Positions 31,919 through 41,199 of a stretch of 64,000 nucleotides of DNA are shown piece after piece; positions within the stretch are counted from its first letter, which is position 1; every line of letters begins with the position of its first letter. The notes under the pieces were generated by a model that was not told the DNA's origin, did not search any database, and worked only from the letters and a program-made list of their open reading frames with translations. The DNA comes from Entamoeba invadens IP1 (lineage: Eukaryota > Evosea > Mastigamoebida > Endamoebidae): NCBI RefSeq assembly GCF_000330505.1, contig NW_004191902.1:126545-190544 (forward strand), read 5' to 3'. The position numbers and the translations under genes were made by a program.

Positions 31919-32398
31919 ATGGTAGATGTCAATGCCTTATTTTCCGTGTTGGACACTGAAAATCGTGGGTATTTAACTGAAGAAGAAATGCGGGAAGGCT
32001 TAATTAACCATTACTATTTTGACAAAGATAATGGTGCTGAGATATGTATAGTGCGTTCGATCTTTGATCTCTTCTTTGGGTACTGTGATGGGCAGAAGTT
32101 TTTCGACAGGAAGAATAAGCAACTGACACAACACGAATTTAAAACTGTCGCACAGTTCCTTCCGTTGACGTTTGGTCGTGAGAAGGTCAAAGGACTCTTA
32201 GACTTCACATTCGATTTTATTGATAAGAACAAGAACGGATCAATCGACTCGACGGAGTTCAAAAAAGTCTTTGAGACGAACAAATTCATGGGTCAGACAT
32301 TCAAACAAAATTTCTTCGACAAAAACGTCGACGGAGTAATTACAAAGGAAGAGTTCGAAGCAATATTCTTGGATACGTTAAAGCTCTCTAAAAAGTGA
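31919..32398 (+). CDS. EF-hand calcium-binding protein
   Basis: 159-residue cytosolic calcium sensor of calmodulin-like layout. Four EF-hand positions: loop 1 at 12-23 (DTENRGYLTEEE, partly canonical), loop 2 degenerate near 63-74, loop 3 at 102-113 (DKNKNGSIDSTE) and loop 4 at 134-145 (DKNVDGVITKEE), the last two canonical with Asp/Asn at 1, 3, 5, Gly at 6 and Glu at 12. Long helices separate the two lobes. The ATG at 31919 is preceded in frame only by TTG. Target unknown. Entamoeba encodes many such proteins. Confidence 0.88.
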   Translation: MVDVNALFSVLDTENRGYLTEEEMREGLINHYYFDKDNGAEICIVRSIFDLFFGYCDGQKFFDRKNKQLTQHEFKTVAQFLPLTFGREKVKGLLDFTFDFIDKNKNGSIDSTEFKKVFETNKFMGQTFKQNFFDKNVDGVITKEEFEAIFLDTLKLSKK

Positions 32399-32984
32399 GT
32401 AACAATAAATAAAGTCGGTCAAATTCCCTTCTTATTAATGCCTCTCGTTCCGTTCCTTGTCTCACTTTTTCAATCTTTCTTTATTTTTTTTAATTTTTCA
32501 CCGATTGGGTTGGAACATAATAATGATAATAATAATATGTAAATTATTTATAAATTTAAAAATTTTTTTACATATTATTAGTATAATTACAAAAATAGTA
32601 AAACCATTTACCATTAAAAGTAAATAGTTTTACTCTATAATATATAACACAATAATTAAAATAAATAATGACTATATTTCAAAATAAACTATAGTACAGT
32701 TTATTTTAACAAATAAACTATACTATAGTTTATTTTTTTGAATAACAAATTATTCAAAACATATTTTTTATGATAATTGTATTATAAATATATATAGATT
32801 ATATTATAAAAAATAATAATTAATTATAGTGATTTAATTATAATTATTTTACTAAAATAATTGATTTATAAAGTTTTAGTAAAAAATATAAAAAATAAAA
32901 GACACACAAAAATGGTTTGAAAAAAATTAACATCAAATAATTATATTTAATAATATAAATCCTATAAAATAACTAAAAACTGAA
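32399..32984. other. AT-rich spacer
   Basis: 3' regions of two convergent genes (EF-hand and the small membrane protein). It contains near-palindromic CTATAGTTTATTTT repeats around 32690-32735; otherwise featureless. Confidence 0.5.
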
Positions 32985-33116
32985 TTAGTGAAGGACTTTG
33001 AATTTCTGAAGAATCATGATAATTGCGACAAACAAAACAAAGAGGACGATAGGAATCGTTGAAAAGAGTAGATAGCCAAACGTTCCATTATCGAGAACTG
33101 TGCCTTCAAAAGCCAT
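32985..33116 (-). CDS. 43-residue single-pass membrane protein
   Basis: ATG at 33116, TAA at 32987-32985. Layout: a polar N-terminus (MAFEGTVLDNGTFGY), one long hydrophobic helix (about 16-35) and a short basic end (QKFKVLH). Base composition rises clearly above the spacer exactly over these codons, supporting a real gene. Size and layout are those of accessory subunits of membrane complexes (for example oligosaccharyltransferase or V-ATPase small subunits), but I cannot match a family. Confidence 0.55.
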   Translation of the reverse strand: MAFEGTVLDNGTFGYLLFSTIPIVLFVLFVAIIMILQKFKVLH

Positions 33117-33455
33117 TCTGATTATTATAAGATGAGACAATTGAATTGGAATAATAGTTTATGTATGGTTTATTTTACTATACTATATAATTATATTATA
33201 ATTTTAGAATTGTTTAAAAATAAAATGAATTCTGGGCATCATTTTATAGGAAGTGACTTTTTATGATTGAATGATAAATAAAGTTATTAAATAAAAATTA
33301 ATCAAATTGAGTCCGGTATACTATCATTATAATGTTTGTATTAATTGATAATAAAATAAACTACAATTATGATTACAAACAATAATAGACAAGATTGAAA
33401 AATGTGGAAAGAATATACAGTTAAGGAATGAAATTGATAGTAAAACCAAAGAGAG
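33117..33455. other. AT-rich divergent spacer
   Basis: Separates the small membrane protein from the next plus-strand gene. TA-rich, no structure seen. Confidence 0.5.
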
Positions 33456-33860
33456 ATGAAAACAAGTGTCCAAAAGCCACAACGATGTTCGAAAAACATG
33501 GGCTTTTTTCAAAGCCCATTGAAAGACACAGCTTTCTCAAACTTTTTGCCAATAAACACAATAAAGCAGAAATCATTGGACGTCAGGCAACTTTTAAACT
33601 GGTCGTCTAAAAACAAAATCTTGGTTAGAACTCGGTGTTATATTAGAGACGCTAGATATCAAGATGATTGTGTGCTCACGTTTGGCATGTGTGACGTGAA
33701 CGATCCGTCTGTTTATGTCAAAGCAAGGTGCTGGACACCATCAAGGGAAGTGTGTTTTCCCGAGTCTCGAATTTATTATGTCATTGGAAAGTTTGACGCA
33801 AAAAAGTTGTTTTTTGATTGTGTGTGGATAAGCACGGGGTCGGAAAATAACATCTTTTGA
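33456..33860 (+). CDS. unknown protein, possibly OB-fold
   Basis: 134 residues. The N-terminal 50 are basic and Ser/Asn-rich. From about 55 a beta-rich pattern appears: KILVRTRCYIRDA, DDCVLTFGMCDV, VYVKARCW, IYYVIGKF and LFFDCVWIS. Five strands with a conserved W and a GKF turn resemble an OB-fold such as RPA- or RMI-type proteins, which bind single-stranded nucleic acid. This is pattern-based only. An alternative overlapping frame (33428-33610) is shorter and lacks such a pattern. Confidence 0.5.
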   Translation: MKTSVQKPQRCSKNMGFFQSPLKDTAFSNFLPINTIKQKSLDVRQLLNWSSKNKILVRTRCYIRDARYQDDCVLTFGMCDVNDPSVYVKARCWTPSREVCFPESRIYYVIGKFDAKKLFFDCVWISTGSENNIF

Positions 33861-34541
33861 GATTTAAGCAACTTCAAATTGTTCATATCTGGTTGTAACT
33901 CCTTCGAGTTGTTATTCTCCAGAAATATTTTCTTTTGAAAATTCTAGTTCAAATGAAATCAATCTATGTGTTTTATTTATTTTGTTATTACTATTATTGA
34001 TTCAAATCATTATTATTGCCATTTTGTTTTTTTATTAAAAAATACTTCAATATTTATTATTAATCTCTTATATAAATTATATTAATTATATTAATAAATT
34101 ATACTAATCTCCTCAATTTTTATCTTATTTTTTTGAAATGCCACGTCACATTTCAAAGATCTCTTCCCTCAATTACTTCTTGTGTTTTTCTTGAAATAGT
34201 GAGGGTTTTAGCTTGTTTTCGGGGTGTTCTCTATTTTGAAATGATGACAAAAATCAGAAAATTTTTTTCTGAATTATCTTATTCAAAAATCTTGCCATAT
34301 CTTAATACGAATGCCTGAGATTTTTATTATTAACTAAAATTAACAAAGTGAAAAAACTGCAAGTTAAAAATGAGAAGGAAATAATTCTTTTGTTGGTTAC
34401 TAAAAGTCGTATGACTAGTATAATTATAATAAATGAAACTATATAAATAGTACACCAAGAATACCAACGTTCCCATCCAAAGAATCTAAAAGAGGAAGTG
34501 TATATAAGCTTCACTAACTGTAAAGGCAGTCGATTTGATTA
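33861..34541. other. AT-rich spacer with a TATA box at its end
   Basis: No convincing frame; the open frames on either strand here are short and hydrophobic or end quickly from ATG. Confidence 0.5.
34500..34508 (+). promoter_or_regulatory. TATA box (GTATATAAG)
   Basis: Lies 34 bases before the start codon of the CBM20-like gene, matching the place and form of Entamoeba TATA elements (GTATTTAAA-type). Confidence 0.6.
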
Positions 34542-35126
34542 ATGCAAATCACATTGACACTTCATTACGCGACTTCACCAAATGAAGCTTTACATGTTCA
34601 ATTACTCTCCGAGAGGAACACTGTGTATACTATGAGGTGGTGTGCTGGCCATTTTTGGTGTGTGACTTTTCCACTGGAAGTACCCGAGTGTATGACGTGG
34701 AGGTATTACGTCACTCATAATGACATTATAATAAAAAAAGAACCATTTAACTTAAAAAGAAACTATTCTTTTAATCAAAGCTGTGTTGTGCGGAACGCTT
34801 GGGGTATGGCGGAGTGTCTTGTGTTGATTAGAGATAATGGAATGGAGAAAAAGTCAAAGAAAAATGGGAAGGTTCCGTCTCTTTCTCAAATCCCTCTCAG
34901 AAATTTAATCTTCTCCTCTCTAACACCAAATGAAACAAAAATATCAAAATCTTCACAAAGAGATAAGGCTCCGTTAAGTTCCCCTCATAAATATTCACTC
35001 GACACGTCATCAGGACAATCTTTAAGACAATGTTTCATTCAAGAGCAAATTAGGAGATATAATCTGATCGATGACGAAAAATTCAAAATTTGTGTGCCAA
35101 CACTTCCGTACATTGTTTTCTCTTAA
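34542..35126 (+). CDS. CBM20-like starch/glycogen-binding protein
   Basis: 194 residues. The first 95 follow the carbohydrate-binding module 20 pattern: an initial beta strand (ITLTLHYATSPNEALHV), W-x-x-G-x-FW near 33-38, a strand ending in a Trp (TWRYYVTHND), a Lys/Glu turn and NRW-like NLKRNYSF. CBM20 domains bind starch or glycogen; Entamoeba stores glycogen, so a glycogen-linked scaffold is plausible. The C-terminal half is Ser/Lys-rich and probably disordered, with a terminal conserved-looking stretch. No catalytic domain. TATA box 34 bases upstream of the ATG. Confidence 0.5.
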   Translation: MQITLTLHYATSPNEALHVQLLSERNTVYTMRWCAGHFWCVTFPLEVPECMTWRYYVTHNDIIIKKEPFNLKRNYSFNQSCVVRNAWGMAECLVLIRDNGMEKKSKKNGKVPSLSQIPLRNLIFSSLTPNETKISKSSQRDKAPLSSPHKYSLDTSSGQSLRQCFIQEQIRRYNLIDDEKFKICVPTLPYIVFS

Positions 35127-35594
35127 GCATTCTCTTAATTCGCAAGAAAACAATCACGTTGTCATTTTTAGGCTTGAATTTCATGTGTGTTAATTTATAA
35201 CTTATTGTAGTTGTTTTTTACTATTACAAAATCGTTTTTTAATAATTTATAAATAGTATAATAATAAATTTTGTAATAATTTAATAAGAGGTTAAAAAAG
35301 TGGTTTAAAAAATTGATTATTAAAAAATAAGTTAATTTATTTCAAAAACTAATTGATTAAGTTTATTATAATAATAATAAAAAGTATAATTAAAGTATAT
35401 TATTCAAGTTTTTTTTTGTTTTATTAACTTTATGAAACAAAGAGAATGCTTAGTATTCCAAATACTTTTCACAATAATAAATTCCAAATTTTATTTGTAA
35501 ATATTTTTTATGCGATTATTAACACAATCACAAAAAAAAGAGAAAGCACAACCAGAACGAACACAAAGAAATACGATCTACTGGACAAATTACA
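35127..35594. other. AT-rich convergent spacer
   Basis: Holds the 3' regions of the CBM20-like and Rac-like genes. No gene seen; a plus-strand frame at 35446 overlaps the Rac gene and is not coding-like. Confidence 0.5.
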
Positions 35595-36499
35595 TCATTT
35601 TTTGTGGAAAAGACCGAAGAGTCCCTTCTTACTCTTTTTTTCTTTTTTTCCTTTTTTAGTCTTTCTGACTGCCTCATAAAAGAGTTCCGCGACGTTCGTG
35701 TTGTTCAGTGCCGAGCATTCGCAATACCCCACCGCTTTAATCTTTTTACAGAACGACTTAATTTCGTCTTCCGCGATCAAAGTCTTTCCTTCTGCTCGCA
35801 TCTTTGCTTCGACTTCTTTTGATCCTCTTAAATCGACTTTTGTAGCAGCCAAGATGTATGGTGCATCGGGGCAGTGATGTTTCAATTCGGGGATCCAACG
35901 TTGTGGAATATTCGAGAAAGAACTTCGGGAGTCAATAGCAAAGCAAATGATAAGGATGTTAGTGTCGGGGTAACTCATTGGGCGGAGTCGGTCCTATTTA
36001 TTATAATTGAAACTATTAAATAGAATATTACCTCTATAGATACATAGATATATAATGTTATATTTATTTATTTAGCACCAAAACAAACATATTCTTCTTG
36101 TCCAGCTGTGTCCCACTATATCATGAGTCTTTTTTTATTTAAGTTTTAATAACTATAATATTAAACAAACTATCGACATGGTTACTTGCTCACCATCGAC
36201 GGTTTCTAAGCGCGAAAAATTGTCAAACACCGTCGGGATATAGTCTTGTGGAAATTGATTGTTGACAAATGTCGAACATAATGCAGTCTATGGGTCACTC
36301 CCATTTTTTTATTAATTTTTTGATTGGAATTCATTTAAATTTAAATGACCTACAAACTTTACCAACTGCACCATCACCTGTGTGTTATTATTATTACTTT
36401 GTATTTGATATATCATTTAATATAATTCATACAGAGTATTCAAAATAGAAGGAAACACAAACCTACCATAACTATTTTAACCGTTCGTCGCTCGGCCAT
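35595..36499 (-). CDS. Rac/Rho-family small GTPase, five exons, no CaaX box
   Basis: Exons 36499-36463, 36377-36358, 36287-36171, 36115-36089 and 35993-35595 give 199 residues. Joined sequence shows G1 GDGAVGKT, effector region NQFPQDYIPTVFDNF, G3 DTAGQEEYDRLRPMSYP, G4 TKVDLR, the Rho-specific insert (about 118-135) and G5 CSAL. Two exons are only 20 and 27 nt. Introns are 55-95 nt with GTTTGT donors; the first ends CAG, the others TAG. Such GTPases control actin, phagocytosis and motility. The tail is polybasic (KKGKKEKKSKK) but ends GLFGLFHKK, so the prenylation cysteine is missing; the polybasic patch may be the only membrane anchor. Confidence 0.9.
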
Positions 36500-37771
36500 G
36501 TCAACTACTTCATGAGTTACTCTTAGAATCAAACAACGACAAACTCTTAAATGTATTTGTAGTCTTTCTCTGTTTTTTGTTTTAAGTAAATACGTATCTT
36601 GAATCACAATAGGATTTCCAATTTCAATTTCCTTCTATTGTTTTTCTTTCTTACTTTTGTGCCATTTCTTTCATTTCTTTAGACGGGAAATATCTTAAAA
36701 AAATAAAAACCCAATTTTCTTCGCTTCATTTTTATTAAAAATTCACTGGCTACTAAAAAAAGTATTTTTGTTCCAATAATTGTTGCGTCAATAATTGCTC
36801 CTTTTTTTATTTATTTCTTTGGGACTTTGTAGTTATCAGAATTTAAATATTGGCTTATTGCCAGATTCACTCTTTGATGACTTGATCTACTTGAAACCCA
36901 ATATTTTGTTTCTTTATTCTTAATAAAGAACTTCATTGAATATTAAAACCCAAATATTCCCGTAGTGTTTTTTCTATATTTCTTATCTTGAAAAGACGTT
37001 TTTGGGACAAGTTGAAAGATAACAGCGCTAAAAACTATTACTTATTTCTTTATATTTTTTATATGATAATATTCAATAAAATATATATTTAATTCATATA
37101 AAGAGACTAAAATGAAGTTATAATTCCTTATTAATTATGTATGCCCATTTTATTGCTTTGTATTCAGTTCACTTTATTTGAACAATTTGTGTTGTTTAAA
37201 GCGAAAAATGCCACAAAAAATAAAAATAAATAACACACAAACCCTCCCCATTTTTTGGTTTTAATATCACTGGACATGTACTTTATTTATCTTGAAAACC
37301 TTACTATAATTATAACTTTTCATACTATAAAATTACCTTATAACTCAATTATTATTTAACCTTATGATTTTTTTATCAAAACATTTTGATGAAAAAAACT
37401 ATTTAAATAGTTAACAAATTTTAACCAAAAATTGTTTACTCTCATCTAAACCTTCTAACAATTCAACCATTATTTTAGTTTACTTTAATTAAAAAATATT
37501 AATAAAAATGTTGCCTAATGCCGAGTTTTTCATTCGACCAAGTTACTCTATTATCCTTTGTAATGTTAAGTGTTCAATAATTCTTTCAATAAATCTCCAT
37601 TACAATTATTTTAAACTACATTTTTTTAATTATTAACTAGTATATATAAGTACCTATAAATATATTATTATATTTAATTAATTATTATTAATATTATATT
37701 ATACTATACTATTAGTAATAACAGACAAACAACCATCACCCATTAAACACAAATTAGAACGAGTAACCCCA
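36500..37771. other. 1.3-kb spacer
   Basis: Upstream of the Rac-like gene and 3' of the Ras-like gene. AT-rich with slightly more mixed composition near 36.6-37.0 kb, but no frame or repeat I can support. Confidence 0.5.
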
Positions 37772-38698
37772 TCATACTATACGACACTTCTTTTCTTTCT
37801 TTGTTTTTGTGATATCCTCTTCCGGGTTGTAATATTCAACGGTTTCACTTCTACATATTTCACTTTTGATCATGACGGACTGGTCGCGTTGGATTTTGTC
37901 CTCTTCTTTCTTTTGAGCGAATTGCCCAAGTGCCATTGTGACCCGATTTTTGGACCGATTTGCACGCGATTTTTCGATTAAATAAGCGCGGGTTTTGATG
38001 TCGGCCTCAGTTTTGATGAAATCGAATAACTCAGTACATCCAATATCACTTTGAACGGAACAGTAAAATATTTTTGCTTTGTTGGTCTCCGCTGTTTTTT
38101 CAATGATTTGTTTTTGCTTGGGTAATATTTCCAAATCACTTTTAAGAACTAAAAATTGAACGTTGGAAAGCCCAGCGTCGATAATTTTATCAGCAGAACG
38201 GCGGACGTTCTCTAAATTTTCAATGGAAAGGGGTTGGTCGGGGGAACACACTATAAACGACAAATCAAGCTTCTCCACAATCAAATTCTTCTTGTTGGGT
38301 GGCTGATCCTCTTCGACTGTTGCTTCAATTAAATCCAAGAGACATATAGTGTTGGACTTATATTTCAACCACACGGATTGCTGGAGTGTTACTTTTATTA
38401 TTTCGTTGATATATAATTGAATGAATTTATCAACAGCGTTGAGCTATGGAAAGTAGTGTACAAGACTTTTTAAAACAGTTGGAAGTTTTTAAATATAACG
38501 AATTTTATATTTATATAACACCAACTTAGAAATAACATGCAAAGTCCAAACCATATCTTTTTCAGTTGCTTTCTCGTTATACTTGTCACCTATCAGCTTT
38601 TTAATTAAACTGGTTATACCGACTCCATGCATCCCAAAGAAACTGACACGGTACCACACTTGATATTGCTTACCACCTACAATACGTTGACACGACAT
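37772..38698 (-). CDS. degenerate Ras-superfamily protein with CaaX box
   Basis: Coding is 38698-38537 joined to 38443-37772 (93-nt intron, GTTATT donor, TAG acceptor), 277 residues. The N-terminus has a beta strand and P-loop-like FGMHGVGITS, where the catalytic Lys of GxxxxGKS/T is Ile. The DxxG region reads LLDLIEA, so Gly is missing; the NKxD region reads LKSD. The fold pattern (LDLSFIVCSPDQPLS, VQFLVLKSDLE, IFYCSVQSD) is still Ras-like. It ends KKEKKCRIV, a CaaX prenylation signal preceded by lysines. Probably a membrane-bound pseudo-GTPase or one with altered nucleotide binding. The intron donor is not the usual GTTTGT, so the junction is less certain. Confidence 0.65.
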
Positions 38699-39484
38699 AT
38701 TGTAATACACATAACAGTTCTTTGAAATTAAGAAATCAGTAATTTCGTCTTTTTTAAAGAAGTATTGTCGTTGTTTTAACGGAATCTATATCGAGTGATT
38801 ATAATTAATTTTCAGATATTATAACAATTATTTTCCGATATTATTATCCTAGAAAACTTCTTTTTCCAAATGTTTTTCTTATAATTTTGTGGATTCAAAC
38901 AACAGAGAAATACAACAAAAAAGTTTTTGTTGTACATTTTAGAAAAAAAAATTGAAGAATTTTTGTTCTTTTTTAGTATTTTTATTAAAAAAAATATAAC
39001 ATTCCAAAAGCCTGTTTGATTGAAGAAAATATCAATGGTGATTTATGTATCGACAAAAATAATAGTTTGGCAATATTAAACTTTTAAAATCGCCCTTGTT
39101 TTTGGTGACCCATTTACCGGGATATATAAACACTTTTTAATGTTTTTCCCTTTTTAGCATGTATAATAGTATGAACATTATATACTTTTAAAAATCAGGA
39201 AAAGTATTTTATACATTTGAAATTTCCCGATTTTTTTTGACCACATAAATTCTGTTCAATGTCAGGTTAAGTGTTAAAAAAGCACCATTGATATAAGTAA
39301 TTCAATTTGTAATGACAAACTTGAATGTGTTCATTACTACTTCTAATAAACTCATCTATTCAATTAAAATCAAGGTAAATAATTCATTTGTTTAATTAAT
39401 GTCACACAGAAAAGGTTTGTTACATAATAATGTTATTGAATTTGCCACAATATTGAATATGTATAATTTACCCCATATGAACTA
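38699..39484. other. AT-rich spacer
   Basis: Contains a 12-bp perfect inverted pair, ATATCAATGGTG (39030-39041) and CACCATTGATAT (39285-39296), about 245 bp apart, perhaps the worn ends of another small element. No gene. Confidence 0.45.
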
Positions 39485-39704
39485 CAGTATGGTCACTTTG
39501 CTTTATGTAAAACTTTGCCTTATGCAAGACTTTTATTTATAAATATTAGTTAATAAAAACCATTTAAATAAATAAAAACTGAAATGGATTTTATTGTTTT
39601 TTGTTTGTAATTATCAAACTATATAATAATTCATTTTAATTATATATTAACTATAATCGTCTTGCATAAGGCAAAGTATTAAATAAGGCAGAGTGACCAT
39701 ACTG
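39485..39704. mobile_element. 220-bp MITE, TA target duplication
   Basis: Ends CAGTATGGTCACT...AGTGACCATACTG. Inverted repeats extend 46 bases with four mismatches, reaching CTTTGCCTTATGCAAGAC. TA lies at 39483-39484 and 39705-39706. No coding capacity. The CAGTA termini and TA duplication place it with Tc1/mariner-mobilised MITEs. The strong ends and low divergence suggest recent insertion. Confidence 0.85.
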
Positions 39705-39766
39705 TAGTCCATAGTTCCACTTCTATTTCAACTTAATTTAAGTACACCAATTTTCAAAAAAATGTA

Positions 39767-40008
39767 CCTAGAGTTAACGAAAAAAATGGGATGCTGAGAA
39801 AAAGGGGGATGCTAATCTAAATATTAATTAATTTAATATTATTAATAATAAATAATTAATATAAATTTATTCGGTTTTTTCATTTTATTAATTTTTTGAT
39901 TAATAATTTATATTAAAAATAATAGTAATTTTATTTTTTTTCAATTGAAATTAACCAATAGTTACGAGCATCCTCCTTTCTCTAGCATCCCTCTATTTCC
40001 TCCTACTG
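39767..40008. mobile_element. 242-bp MITE with repeated GGATGCT motifs
   Basis: Right end (reverse complement) begins CAGTAGGAGGAAATAGAG and contains GGGATGCT then GGATGCT; the left end begins CCTAGAGTTAACG and contains GGGATGCT then GGGGATGCT in the same order and spacing. TA flanks both sides (39765-39766, 40009-40010). The left terminus has drifted more. Non-coding, adjacent to the 220-bp MITE and 158 bp from the 3' end of NSA2. Confidence 0.65.
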
Positions 40009-40165
40009 TACAGGAAAAACCAGGGACCAAACTAAATTAAGCCGTTTTTTTTACTGTAACCAAACAAAAGACATCAAATTTCTAACTCTAATTATAAAAA
40101 AAGTATAAACTTCTTTTAATAAAAAAACATCGAAATGGTCGAGTGACAAAAAATCCGACAATCAA

Positions 40166-40948
40166 TCACACCAAGAGCACAGCGTTCACGCACCCATCAT
40201 TCTCGGGGTTATTAGTGATTTGTGCATATTTTCCCCAGACGACTTTACCGGTAGCAGTGACGAGACCCAATTCTGAGACGTCGACTTCTATAATTGATCC
40301 TTTAGTCATGATTCCCAAAGTCGTATACAACGGACTTTGTGGATTTTTCTTCACCCCCAAAATTTTCATACAGAACGTTGCTTTGAGTTCCGGGTGAGTG
40401 ACGTGGGCCTTAGTGAATCTCATAGCTGCTGGTCTAATGAATCTTTCATATTTAGGGGGTTTACGTGTGAAATTTTCTCCCACAAATGTGGCCTTTGTGA
40501 CAAGTCTTTTCCACGATTTGTTCTGTCTCTTCCCGCTTTTGTAGACCTTAAAGACCTCCGCCTCACTGATCGGCTTCACTTTCGGTAATGGGACCTCCCA
40601 CTTCCCCGCCTTCTCTTTACGCTTTTGCTTCAACATGTTACTCAAGATTTTCGCCTTAGAGACTTGTGTCCTATCCATCAAATAAGACGGGATAGCTCCA
40701 ACGTGGTCGTTGTTACTTACTTTCTGGTCAACTTTACTCTCCTTATTGACTGATAACGATCGCTTAAGAGCAGCTTTCTCTTTACGCTGCTTCTCATGGT
40801 ACAACTTCGCTTTAATACCCTTAAGGGTTTTCGCTTTTAACGCTTTGTTCTTGCCCTCACGCGCTACACGCTTGCGAAGTCGCTCGTAGTAATCAAAACG
40901 GCGCCCAAACCTCTTGCGGTGAAGATCAATATAATCGCCCTGCGCCAT
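40166..40948 (-). CDS. NSA2: ribosome biogenesis protein NSA2 (eS8-like family)
   Basis: Nuclear/nucleolar factor of pre-60S ribosome assembly, needed for 27S pre-rRNA processing. 260 residues, the same length as the human protein. Highly conserved features: basic N-terminus ([12 protein letters not shown]), [16 protein letters not shown] in the centre, and the C-terminal eS8-type beta barrel with [39 protein letters not shown] and the invariant end NNPENDG-VNAVLLV. The ATG at 40948 gives [10 protein letters not shown], matching relatives; two codons upstream have no ATG. It is transcribed divergently from UTP3, 251 bp away. Confidence 0.97.
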   Translation of the reverse strand: MAQGDYIDLHRKRFGRRFDYYERLRKRVAREGKNKALKAKTLKGIKAKLYHEKQRKEKAALKRSLSVNKESKVDQKVSNNDHVGAIPSYLMDRTQVSKAKILSNMLKQKRKEKAGKWEVPLPKVKPISEAEVFKVYKSGKRQNKSWKRLVTKATFVGENFTRKPPKYERFIRPAAMRFTKAHVTHPELKATFCMKILGVKKNPQSPLYTTLGIMTKGSIIEVDVSELGLVTATGKVVWGKYAQITNNPENDGCVNAVLLV

Positions 40949-41199
40949 CAACTGGTTTACTTGTTTTTTTCATTCGAAAGAAGTAGGGTTTCGGAGTGGC
41001 AGTTTCTTTGATAATATCTTAGCCGTTATCCCTCTCATGTATTAATAAGAATAAATAAGATTTTATTACAATCAGTTTCGTTCTTTGGAATGAAATTGTT
41101 AGAGCAAAATCAGTGCAAATTTTGATATTAAAAAAAACGCTGGGGAATTGAAATAAAATAGAAGAAAATGAAGCCTCAAACCCTAAAACCAAATATTAC
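40949..41199. promoter_or_regulatory. divergent promoter between NSA2 and UTP3
   Basis: A 251-bp spacer between the start codons of two ribosome-assembly genes on opposite strands. It is more mixed in composition than other spacers. Shared control is an inference from this arrangement; I cannot identify a specific factor site. Confidence 0.4.

Noticed and set aside
34302..34514. Minus-strand hydrophobic 70-codon frame
   Set aside because: Overlaps the TATA box and leader of the CBM20-like gene and has spacer-like composition.
35446..35679. Plus-strand frame overlapping the Rac 3' exon
   Set aside because: Its second half is antisense to the Rac Lys-rich tail; no independent signal.
39030..39296. 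Possible further MITE from a 12-bp inverted pair
   Set aside because: Similarity ends after about 15 bases and no TA duplication is visible, so it was kept only as a remark in the spacer entry.
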